From assembly GCA_025455395.1 (NCBI GenBank), contig JALOMO010000004.1:1-48514 (forward strand): a DNA stretch of 48,514 nucleotides. Direction: 5' to 3'. The DNA comes from Bacteroidales bacterium (GTDB lineage Bacteria; Bacteroidota; Bacteroidia; Bacteroidales; VadinHA17). Positions 36,087 through 43,709 of the stretch are shown piece by piece. The number at the start of each line of letters is the position of its first letter. Positions within the stretch are counted from its first letter, which is position 1. Position numbers and translations under genes: made by a program. The notes under the pieces are model-generated. The model saw only the letters and a program-made list of their open reading frames with translations, was not told where the DNA came from and searched no databases.

Positions 36087-36148
36087 TTCTTTATGTTAAT
36101 AATGAACTCTATATTATAATATTAAGCCCGTACAACAAGGCCACATAA

Positions 36149-37246
36149 TCAATTATCTCTGATTTGAACTCCCATTTTTCTGAGGTCATCAATGATTCTG
36201 GTTTCCTCAACTATATTACCCATTAAATATATACCCGGTATATTTATTGTCCGGTCAAGATATTGGTTTAAACAAGCAATGAGGGCAAGGGATGTAAATT
36301 CAAATGCGTCCGGAGAGTGACACTCCAGAACATAATCTTTGTATAATCCGTCTTTCATTCCTTTCGCAAGCAATTTGAATTCTACACCTGGCTTTCCTGT
36401 ATAGTATTTATTAATGCCCCAATGCATCAATTTCCCCGATAACTTTGTCCCCATGCCTTTTTTTATAGATTGCAGCAGCATTGTCAAGGGAAATACGAAA
36501 TTGTCAACAAAGGCATTGAAACCGGCTGAGTAAACCCCCATATTTTTAATACCAAGCTCCTTTTCTAGCGGGTAAACTTCTCTCATCTGCAAAGGATAGC
36601 ATTTCCGTACTCCGAATTCTTCAGAAAATTGAATGTTCAATGCATCTTTGTATGATGACTTTAACCATAGACTATTTTTCAGGATTTTTGCATTTGATGC
36701 TCCGATCTCATTTATAATCTCATGAGTAGATTCGGGTTTTTCAAATTTTGAGTTCATGACCATTACCACATTAGCAGTCTGGTAATCATCGAACTTGTTT
36801 TTAGCATATTTGATAAATGGGGCAGGAAGCCCGGGATGAAATCCGGCTTGGGTGATAAAGATTCTCTTTTTGGAAACAATGTTTTCACGAAATTCTGTAA
36901 GCTTATCAACCACGTCGCCACGAACAAGAATATCAATCATGTCCGTATCAGTTTCAATTGCTGTCTCTGCAATTGTTCCAATATGATCAGGAGTTGTTGT
37001 TGCAACAATTACCAGATCGACATTCTTTAGAGCAATAATAAGACTGCCTCTATCAGTTGCATCTGCGTAAATAGTTTTTATCTGACGATTGGGGTGCTCT
37101 TTTCGCAGGCGATTGGCAACAGTTTCAGCTTTTTCCAGGTTACGACCTGCAATTGTAATGTCAGTAGTTGTATGCTTTAGAAGGTTCTCTGAAATGACTT
37201 TTCCAACGCCACCATAACCACCCAATACCATTATGTGTTTTTTCAT
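36149..37246 (-). CDS. saccharopine-dehydrogenase-like NAD(P)-binding oxidoreductase
   Basis: Cytoplasmic protein of 365 residues. A Rossmann fold opens with MVLGGYGGVGKVISENLL and the NADP-type strand DITIAGRNLEKAE, followed by a substrate domain with ITQAGFHPGLPAPFIKYA. This is the layout of the saccharopine dehydrogenase / trans-acting enoyl reductase superfamily, whose members act on amino acids, polyamines or lipids; the substrate here is unknown. It is the first gene of the minus operon, or a separate unit just upstream, since the 62-nt gap to the next gene is the operon's largest. Its sequence is noticeably more AT-rich than its neighbours, so later acquisition is possible. Confidence 0.75.
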   Translation of the reverse strand: MKKHIMVLGGYGGVGKVISENLLKHTTTDITIAGRNLEKAETVANRLRKEHPNRQIKTIYADATDRGSLIIALKNVDLVIVATTTPDHIGTIAETAIETDTDMIDILVRGDVVDKLTEFRENIVSKKRIFITQAGFHPGLPAPFIKYAKNKFDDYQTANVVMVMNSKFEKPESTHEIINEIGASNAKILKNSLWLKSSYKDALNIQFSEEFGVRKCYPLQMREVYPLEKELGIKNMGVYSAGFNAFVDNFVFPLTMLLQSIKKGMGTKLSGKLMHWGINKYYTGKPGVEFKLLAKGMKDGLYKDYVLECHSPDAFEFTSLALIACLNQYLDRTINIPGIYLMGNIVEETRIIDDLRKMGVQIRDN

Positions 37247-37474
37247 TTTTTTTGATTATTCAGTATTTGAGTGGTGATCCCTTTTCTTTTTATGGGCTTG
37301 AGGTTAACAAGAGGAATCATTTAAACACATTTTATTGTATATAACATCAAGTTTTAGCAAGTAAATATATTAATAAATGTACATCATACATTTATAATTT
37401 TGTGCAATTTTGTATAACTATCAGATTAGGTTTGAAAATTTTTTGGAGAGAGTCTGATTTAAAAATAAAGATGT
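37247..37474. promoter_or_regulatory. divergent intergenic promoter region
   Basis: This 228-nt AT-rich gap separates the minus operon start from the plus-strand GH43. It must hold promoters for both directions. A TAATTTTG at 37395-37402 fits the Bacteroidota -7 consensus TAnnTTTG for the plus direction, but no good -33 TTTG lies at the usual distance. The core TATTGTATATAA at 37333-37344 is shared with the gaps before two sulfatase genes. No long hairpin or riboswitch was recognised. Confidence 0.45.
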
Positions 37475-39139
37475 ATGAAAAAAGCAAAAACATCCATTGT
37501 TTTCTTAGCAGTGTTACTTTTTATTACAGCTAAGAGTACCTTCTGTCAGCAGAAGTCGGGTGATAGTACTACGTTTATGAATCCTGTAATTCCCGGCTTT
37601 TATCCTGATCCTTCCATCATCAGGGTAGGGGATGACTACTACCTGGTTAACTCTTCCTTCGAGTGGTTTCCGGGAGTTCCGCTGCACCACAGTAAAGATC
37701 TTGTCAATTGGGAGAGTGCAGGATATATACTCACGCGACCCTCACAGCTGATGATGGATGAAAAGGTAAAACCCTCTGAAGGTATCTGGGCACCCACAAT
37801 CAGGTATCATAACGGTACATATTATGTTATCACAACATGTCAGAGTTGTGGCGGCAACTTTTTTGTCACAGCCACTGATCCTTCCGGTCCATGGTCTGAC
37901 CCGATTTTTATACAGGATGCACCCGGGATCGATCCGGAAATATACTTTGATGATGACGGTAAGACCTATTATGTAGGTTGTTCTCAGGGTAAGTGGGGCC
38001 CTCCCAGGCGCTGGCCATGGGAGGACAGGATCTATATACAGGAGATTGACCTCAAAAATGGCAGGTTATCGGGCGAGAAGCATTACCTTACAAGTGGCCA
38101 TGCAACGAATGCCAGGTGGGCAGAAGGACCTCATATCTTCAAGAGGAACGGCAAATATATCCTCCTTATTGGTGAAGGGGGGACATGGGAGCAGCATTCG
38201 GTAACGGCACATATCTCAGACTCGATAACCGGTCCTTTTGTCCCTCTTCATACAAATCCGGTACTTACCCATCGTCATCTTGGTAATGAGGTTGATATAA
38301 CAACAATAGGTCACACTGACCTTGTTGAGACACAGAACGGTGAGTGGTGGGCGGTGATGCTTGGGGTACGGCCTGTTGAAGGTAATTTCAGGAATCTCGG
38401 AAGGGAGACCTTCCTCACTCCGGTGAAATGGGAAGGGACGACGCCTGTTTTTAATCCGGGTGTCGGAAGGGTACTGATGAGCGATCGCCGCCCCGATCTG
38501 CCATGGAGTCCGTTTCCTGAAGCCGAAGCAACTGATGAATTCAATGACACCCTTTTACAGTTACAATGGAATTTTCTCAGGACACCAGTTGAGAAGTGGT
38601 ACAGCCTGACAGAAAATCCTGGCTGGCTGACTATCAATCTCAGGCCTGAGAACACCAGGGAGATTGCTAATCCGTCACTCATCGCGCGGCGTCAGCAGCA
38701 TCATAAATGCAGTGTCTTTACAAAGCTTAAATTCAATCCTGAGTCAATTAATGAAGTAGCAGGGTTGGTGGCATTTCAGAATGACCGTTACCACTACAGA
38801 CTTGAGCTGACAAAGGGGCAGAGTGGAAATGTGATAAACCTCTGGAAAGTCGGCAGTGCTGATCGGAATATCCCTTCAGAGACACTTGTTGAGAGTGTTC
38901 CTTACATAGATAATGAGGTTGTTTTGGGATTGAAAGCCTGCAATATGGACTACGAGTTTTTTTACGGGAAAGATTCTCTTAGTATGGTAAGGGTAGCCAA
39001 TGTCCAAGATGGACGTCTGTTGACCTCCAATATGGCCGGGGGTTTTATCGGCACATTCATTGGAATGTATGCAAGCAGCAATGGGACTGTCAGCAGGAAC
39101 AAGGCATATTTTGACTGGTTCACTTACGAACCTGAGTAG
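37475..39139 (+). CDS. GH43 glycosidase (subfamily 12-like) with C-terminal beta-sandwich
   Basis: Exported family-43 enzyme, 554 residues, signal peptide ending near STFC. The triad is Asp45 in FYPDPSIIR, Asp153 in GIDPEIYFDDDG and Glu217 in WAEGPHIFKRNG. FEWFPGVPLHHSKDLVNWE and RWAEGPHIFK are characteristic of beta-xylosidase/alpha-L-arabinofuranosidase members, close to subfamily 12. A concanavalin-like C-domain (about 350-554, with QWNFLRTP and RRQQHHKCSVFTKLKFNP) covers the active site in related enzymes. It is probably transcribed alone: a divergent promoter region lies upstream and a hairpin directly downstream. It would release arabinose or xylose from side chains. Confidence 0.92.
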   Translation: MKKAKTSIVFLAVLLFITAKSTFCQQKSGDSTTFMNPVIPGFYPDPSIIRVGDDYYLVNSSFEWFPGVPLHHSKDLVNWESAGYILTRPSQLMMDEKVKPSEGIWAPTIRYHNGTYYVITTCQSCGGNFFVTATDPSGPWSDPIFIQDAPGIDPEIYFDDDGKTYYVGCSQGKWGPPRRWPWEDRIYIQEIDLKNGRLSGEKHYLTSGHATNARWAEGPHIFKRNGKYILLIGEGGTWEQHSVTAHISDSITGPFVPLHTNPVLTHRHLGNEVDITTIGHTDLVETQNGEWWAVMLGVRPVEGNFRNLGRETFLTPVKWEGTTPVFNPGVGRVLMSDRRPDLPWSPFPEAEATDEFNDTLLQLQWNFLRTPVEKWYSLTENPGWLTINLRPENTREIANPSLIARRQQHHKCSVFTKLKFNPESINEVAGLVAFQNDRYHYRLELTKGQSGNVINLWKVGSADRNIPSETLVESVPYIDNEVVLGLKACNMDYEFFYGKDSLSMVRVANVQDGRLLTSNMAGGFIGTFIGMYASSNGTVSRNKAYFDWFTYEPE

Positions 39140-39140
39140 T

Positions 39141-39159
39141 GGCTTCTCTGAGAGAAGCC
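39141..39159 (+). terminator. hairpin between convergent genes, putative terminator
   Basis: Perfect 8-bp inverted repeat GGCTTCTC-TGA-GAGAAGCC directly after the GH43 stop codon, followed by TTTAAAG. It sits in the 38-nt gap between convergent genes and may stop transcription from the plus side. The U tract is short, so efficiency is uncertain. Confidence 0.55.
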
Positions 39160-39177
39160 TTTAAAGCAGCAGATTGT

Positions 39178-40671
39178 CTAGAATGGTGTATCGGCACTTA
39201 TTCTCTCGTCATAAAGTGACATTATCGGGAGCGGAGTATGGGCCTCCTGCATTATTTTCTGAAGCTCCTTAACTATCTCCGGATACTCCGAAGCGACATC
39301 TTTTGACTCTGACGGATCGGTAGAAATATCGTAAAGCTCCATGGCTGAAGGGTTCCCGCGTCTGACATTAAGAACAATTCCTTTCCAATTGCCTTTCAGA
39401 ACAGCTTGCTTTCCTCCCATTTCATAGAATTCCCAGTAGAGGTATTCATGTTTGGGTTGATTCTCTTCATCTCCTCTTAGTACAGAGAGGAATGATATTC
39501 CGTCTATGGAATCAGGGGAAGATGCTCCGGCGATATCACACAGTGTCGGAAGTATATCCCATCCGGCAGACACATGTTCAGATTTTCTGCCGGGTTCAAT
39601 TACTGCAGGCCACTTTGCGATAAAAGGTGTTCTTATTCCGCCTTCATAAAGGTCTCTCTTTGTTCCTCTGTAAATGCCACTGCTATTGAAGAAATTTGCA
39701 TCATGCTTTCCTTCGTCATGAGGGCCGTTATCACTTATGAAAATGACTATTGTATTTTCATCAATGCCGAGTTCCTTTAGCCTGTTGTTTATCTTTCCGA
39801 CCGAAGCATCCAGGTTGTGCATCATCTGGGCAAATCCTTTTTCAGGATCAGGCCACTCCTTATCCGCAAACTCTCCGTAATCGGGAACCTCCATTCCGTT
39901 ATTGAGAAATGACCCGGCTTCATTGTTGGCATGTGGCGTATTGTATGCCAGGTAGAGGAAAAATGCCGTATCCTTATTTTGCTCGATAAACCCGAGAGCT
40001 TCTTCGTCAATCAGGAAAGGAACGTATTGTTCTTTTGTTTCAGCCACTCCGGTTCCCTCAGGCTCGTTTATCCATGGATTTTTACCGTCTGTTTCATACA
40101 ATTTGTTGCCGGAAAGAGGATATCTTTCGCCGTTTTCATAAAGAAACTCAGGATAGAAGTTATGTGCATGCCACATGTTTATATAGCCGAAAAAGTGATC
40201 AAATCCGTTCCGGCGGGGATCATCGGTGGGAGGGGGATGTCCAATGCCCCATTTACCGATAGCACCTGTAACATATCCGGCTTCTTTCATTTTTTCGGCA
40301 ATGGTTACCTCTTCATCATGGAGAAGTTGTGCAGGCTGATTTCCCCGGACTGAGGTATGGCCTGTGTGTTTTCCTGTCAGCAGGGCTGCCCTTGATGGAG
40401 CGGAAACCGTGCTGCCGCAGTAATGATTAGACAAAAAGATACCTTCGGCAGCCATCTGATCGAGGTTGGGAGTAGAGAACTTTGTCTGCCCTGTCATACT
40501 CAGATCACCAAAACCCAAATCATCGGCAACAATGAGTATTATATTGGGTTTGGACGGCTCTTTCGCCCTTCCGGTTCCTGAACAGGAACCTGCGACTGCG
40601 GCAATGCAGGAAAGCGCAACGCCAGTGGTTCCCAGATTTTCCGCAATTCTGTCAGCAATTGTCTTGATCAT
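39178..40671 (-). CDS. secreted arylsulfatase-A-like sulfatase (S1 family)
   Basis: Sulfatase of 497 residues with an N-terminal signal ending in AVAGSC, likely a lipoprotein. The metal strand is NIILIVADDLGFGDLS. The active-site signature is Ser90-Ala-Pro-Ser-Arg94 followed by AALLTG and KHTGHTSVRGN, a sequence context seen in arylsulfatase A-like S1 subfamilies acting on sulfated galactose or aminosugars. The formylglycine precursor is Ser. IFISDNGPHDEGKHDANFFNSSG and RDLYEGGIRTPFIAKWPAVI supply the second metal site and Lys. It is monocistronic on the minus strand, divergent from the next sulfatase. Confidence 0.92.
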   Translation of the reverse strand: MIKTIADRIAENLGTTGVALSCIAAVAGSCSGTGRAKEPSKPNIILIVADDLGFGDLSMTGQTKFSTPNLDQMAAEGIFLSNHYCGSTVSAPSRAALLTGKHTGHTSVRGNQPAQLLHDEEVTIAEKMKEAGYVTGAIGKWGIGHPPPTDDPRRNGFDHFFGYINMWHAHNFYPEFLYENGERYPLSGNKLYETDGKNPWINEPEGTGVAETKEQYVPFLIDEEALGFIEQNKDTAFFLYLAYNTPHANNEAGSFLNNGMEVPDYGEFADKEWPDPEKGFAQMMHNLDASVGKINNRLKELGIDENTIVIFISDNGPHDEGKHDANFFNSSGIYRGTKRDLYEGGIRTPFIAKWPAVIEPGRKSEHVSAGWDILPTLCDIAGASSPDSIDGISFLSVLRGDEENQPKHEYLYWEFYEMGGKQAVLKGNWKGIVLNVRRGNPSAMELYDISTDPSESKDVASEYPEIVKELQKIMQEAHTPLPIMSLYDERISADTPF

Positions 40672-40825
40672 AGTAATTTGCTTTTGAATACCTTGTATAT
40701 TAGTTTATTATGGCGGTGAGGTCTAAGGGTTAATGATTGCTACCTGCCGGCTAAGTTATAGAATTATGGAACCTGGGACAAGTAATAAGTATAAAATTTA
40801 CACTTAAATTCAATTTGCATACTTA

Positions 40826-40841
40826 ATATTGTATATAAATA
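40826..40841 (+). promoter_or_regulatory. repeated AT-rich element upstream of sulfatase gene, copy 2
   Basis: ATATTGTATATAAATA, identical to the 16-mer at 15911-15926. It ends 8 nt before the proposed ATG at 40850, too close for a -7 promoter element with a normal leader, so it might instead be an operator or part of the translation start region. Confidence 0.3.
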
Positions 40842-40849
40842 TCTGCGTA

Positions 40850-42301
40850 ATGAAATTTCCATTGAATCAATTAAGGTTCCTTGCCCTTTCCCTTCCGGCA
40901 GTTTCTGCAGCTGTTGCTCAGGGCACCGGTGATACTCCTCCAGAAGAGAAAAGGAAGTACAATGTTTTGTTCATTGCTGTTGATGATCTGAATGACTGGG
41001 TTGGTTTCCTCGGAGGGCATCCTCAGACGCAAACGCCCAATATGGATAAACTGGCAAGAGAAGGTGTTGTTTTTGAGAAGGCCTATTGTCCAGTTTCGGT
41101 CAGCAATGCCTCCCGGGCGGCTCTGCTGACCGGGTATCGGGCATCTTCCACAGGCATTTACGGGAATGATAGCTTTTTAAGAGACTCGAAAGTACTTGAA
41201 AAAGCCAAGACTCTTCCTCAATGGCTCTCTGACTACGGATATTTTTGCATGGCACGCGGGAAGATATTCCACACCCCAGGTGGTCCATGGTCAGACCCTC
41301 AGTCATGGAACCTGCAGGTACCGACCGAAGGCAGGTATGGGCATGTGGAAAGGAAGCCGGGATTAATGGCCAACGGAATTCCAGTCGGTGAAGTGGATTC
41401 AAATTTTGACTGGGGCCCTACGGATGCAGCCTTTGAAGAGACCCCTGATTATCTGAATGCAAAATGGGCTGCTGAACAGCTTGCGATAGACCATGACAGG
41501 CCATTTTTCCTTGCCTGCGGGATCTTCAGACCTCATCTTAACTGGTATGTTCCGGGAGAGTTCTTCGATAAATTCAGGGAAGATGAGATGATTCTTCCAA
41601 CCGTAAATGAGGAAGATTACAATGATATACCCGAAGGGGGCTACCAGCCTGCAAGAGACTATTATACTATAAGGAAATACGGTAAGGAGAGAGAGGTAGT
41701 TCAGGCATATCTTGCATGTATAAATTATGCGGATTCATGCATCGGTGTAGTACTTGATGCCCTGGAAAAGAGTAAATATGCTGATAACACCATTGTTATC
41801 CTATGGGGTGACCATGGATGGCATCTTGGTGAAAAGCTCCGTTATAAGAAAGTTACACTTTGGGAAGAGGCATGTCGCATGCCTCTGATAATCAAAGTGC
41901 CGGGTCTTTCCTCCAACGGTATGCACTGTCAGGCAGTGGTAAATCTCCTTGATCTGTATCCTACTCTTACCCAGTTGTGCTCTGTGCCTCATAATACTGC
42001 CAATGAAGGGCGAAGTCTTGTGCCTCTCCTGAAGAATGTTGAAAAGAGATGGAACTACCCTACAGTGACCACAATGGGACAGAACAGGCATGCAGTCCGT
42101 TCTGACAGTTGGCGTTACATAAGATACCAGGATGGTTCAGAGGAGCTTTATGATCACAGGACAGACACCCTGGAATGGACCAACCTTGCAAATGACCCAA
42201 AGTATGACAGGATAAAAAGGAGGCTTGCAAAACATATTCCGCAACTAAATGTGGACAAAGTTCCGGGTAAAGGAATTGGTGATACATCAGGAGCAGATTG
42301 A
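40850..42301 (+). CDS. secreted sulfatase, iduronate-2-sulfatase-like (S1 family)
   Basis: Sulfatase of 483 residues from ATG 40850, which directly opens a signal peptide (MKFPLNQLRFLAL to AVAQ); an upstream in-frame ATG at 40829 is unlikely. The metal strand is NVLFIAVDDLNDWVGFLGG, a hallmark of iduronate-2-sulfatase-like (S1_7-type) enzymes. The signature is Ser85-Asn-Ala-Ser-Arg89 followed by AALLTG, so a Ser-type formylglycine. GDHGWHLGEKLRYKKVTLWEE contains the second metal ligands and catalytic Lys/His, and DSWRYIRYQDGSEELYDHRTD closes the C-terminal domain. It resembles the sulfatase at 14497-15870 throughout. It leads a plus-strand group with porin and two beta-helix enzymes. Confidence 0.93.
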   Translation: MKFPLNQLRFLALSLPAVSAAVAQGTGDTPPEEKRKYNVLFIAVDDLNDWVGFLGGHPQTQTPNMDKLAREGVVFEKAYCPVSVSNASRAALLTGYRASSTGIYGNDSFLRDSKVLEKAKTLPQWLSDYGYFCMARGKIFHTPGGPWSDPQSWNLQVPTEGRYGHVERKPGLMANGIPVGEVDSNFDWGPTDAAFEETPDYLNAKWAAEQLAIDHDRPFFLACGIFRPHLNWYVPGEFFDKFREDEMILPTVNEEDYNDIPEGGYQPARDYYTIRKYGKEREVVQAYLACINYADSCIGVVLDALEKSKYADNTIVILWGDHGWHLGEKLRYKKVTLWEEACRMPLIIKVPGLSSNGMHCQAVVNLLDLYPTLTQLCSVPHNTANEGRSLVPLLKNVEKRWNYPTVTTMGQNRHAVRSDSWRYIRYQDGSEELYDHRTDTLEWTNLANDPKYDRIKRRLAKHIPQLNVDKVPGKGIGDTSGAD

Positions 42302-42375
42302 AAAGCACTTATCACATGTTTATCTAATTACAGGAAAGACACATAATGGTACCAGATAATAAACGGAATAGAGAT

Positions 42376-43680
42376 ATGACAAAGCGGTTTTTTTTGGTTA
42401 TTGCGGTGCTCACAGGAATACAACTGCTTGTCAATGCCCAGGATGCCAGCAAGCTAAACCAACCGAACCTGCGTTTTTACCTGTCTGAGGATAAAAACTC
42501 TTTTGCAGGTCTGGTTATGGTAAATCAGATATGGACCCGGTACAGCTGGAATAATCCTGGAACAGTTGACAGGAACGGAAACCCCATGGAAAGCAGCTTT
42601 GATATAGGCCTGCGACGGAGCAGGCTTGTATTGTATACTCAACTCCTGAACAAAGTATTCATGTATACGCAGTTGGGATATGATGGAATGACAAATAGTT
42701 CAGGCAGGCCTCCATCCGTCAGCCTGATGAATGCTGTAACAGAGTATTATGTTATCAAGGACAAGCTTGAAATAGGCGCTGGCCTCCATACATGGAATGG
42801 TGTATCACGATACACCAACTCCAAATTGATGGAGTATCTTGTAGTTGATTTCCCTGGTTATGCAATTCCAACTGGCAACACATATGATCAGGCAGGACGG
42901 CAACTAGGGGTCTACGCTAAGGGTACGATCGACCGGTTTCATTACAGGGTCTCTGTAAACAAACCATTTCTTTACGATGAAACTGCTCTGCTTGAGCCTG
43001 GCAGGAGTGTGTCTGTATACAGTGAAAAACTAGCCCTTAAGGGATACTTTGACTGGCAGTTCTTTGACAGGGAGAATCATCTTTTCCCATACATGTCAAT
43101 GAATAACCTGGGTGCAAAGAGAGTCCTGAATCTGGGCGCAGGGTATTACTTTCAGCCGGATGCTACCCAGAGTATATCGTGGGATACAGGTGATACTCTT
43201 GTTAATGATATTTTTATCGTGGGAGCTGACCTTTTTCTGGACCTGCCACTTGCCGGCAAAGGTATAGTTACCTCATATATCGGGTATTATTATTATGATT
43301 TTGGGCCGGGGTACCTGCGCAGCCTTGGGAAAATGAGCAGCGGTACAGGCGGGTCACTTATGCAGGGTCCCGGTATAAACGAATGGGAGATTGGTACCGG
43401 GAGCATAGTAAGGATCGAAGGCGGATACCTTTTTCCCCATAAAGAGACCAGCCCTGCCTTTCAGCCTTTCTTCGGGATGACATATAAGGACCTTGAAGCC
43501 CTAGATAAACCTTCAGTTCAATATGATGCCGGTGGAAACATGATCATTCATAAGCATAATATAAAACTAACCCTGCAGTACTCTTCAAGGCCGTTGTATG
43601 AAGGAGACTTTGCCTCAGGTCTCTTTACTGCCGCCGGGATGAAAGGATTACTGATATTTCAGACACAGGTTTGTTTCTGA
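42376..43680 (+). CDS. outer-membrane porin, phosphate-selective porin O/P-like
   Basis: Predicted outer-membrane beta-barrel of 434 residues from ATG 42376 (signal peptide MTKRFFLVIAVLTG to VNAQ). The mature part alternates amphipathic strands rich in Tyr, Gly and Phe: FDIGLRRSRLVLYTQLLNKVFMYTQLGYDGM, KLEIGAGLHTWNGVSR, GYYYYDFGPGY. It ends in a C-terminal strand finishing with Phe (FQTQVCF), the signature for barrel insertion. Motifs match porin O/P-type proteins of Bacteroidota. In a sugar locus without SusC/SusD, it may be the entry route for small desulfated products. It starts 74 nt after the sulfatase stop and is followed 29 nt later by a beta-helix glycosidase. Confidence 0.8.
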   Translation: MTKRFFLVIAVLTGIQLLVNAQDASKLNQPNLRFYLSEDKNSFAGLVMVNQIWTRYSWNNPGTVDRNGNPMESSFDIGLRRSRLVLYTQLLNKVFMYTQLGYDGMTNSSGRPPSVSLMNAVTEYYVIKDKLEIGAGLHTWNGVSRYTNSKLMEYLVVDFPGYAIPTGNTYDQAGRQLGVYAKGTIDRFHYRVSVNKPFLYDETALLEPGRSVSVYSEKLALKGYFDWQFFDRENHLFPYMSMNNLGAKRVLNLGAGYYFQPDATQSISWDTGDTLVNDIFIVGADLFLDLPLAGKGIVTSYIGYYYYDFGPGYLRSLGKMSSGTGGSLMQGPGINEWEIGTGSIVRIEGGYLFPHKETSPAFQPFFGMTYKDLEALDKPSVQYDAGGNMIIHKHNIKLTLQYSSRPLYEGDFASGLFTAAGMKGLLIFQTQVCF

Positions 43681-43709
43681 TGACAAGCATATAACCAATA
43701 TAAATCAAT

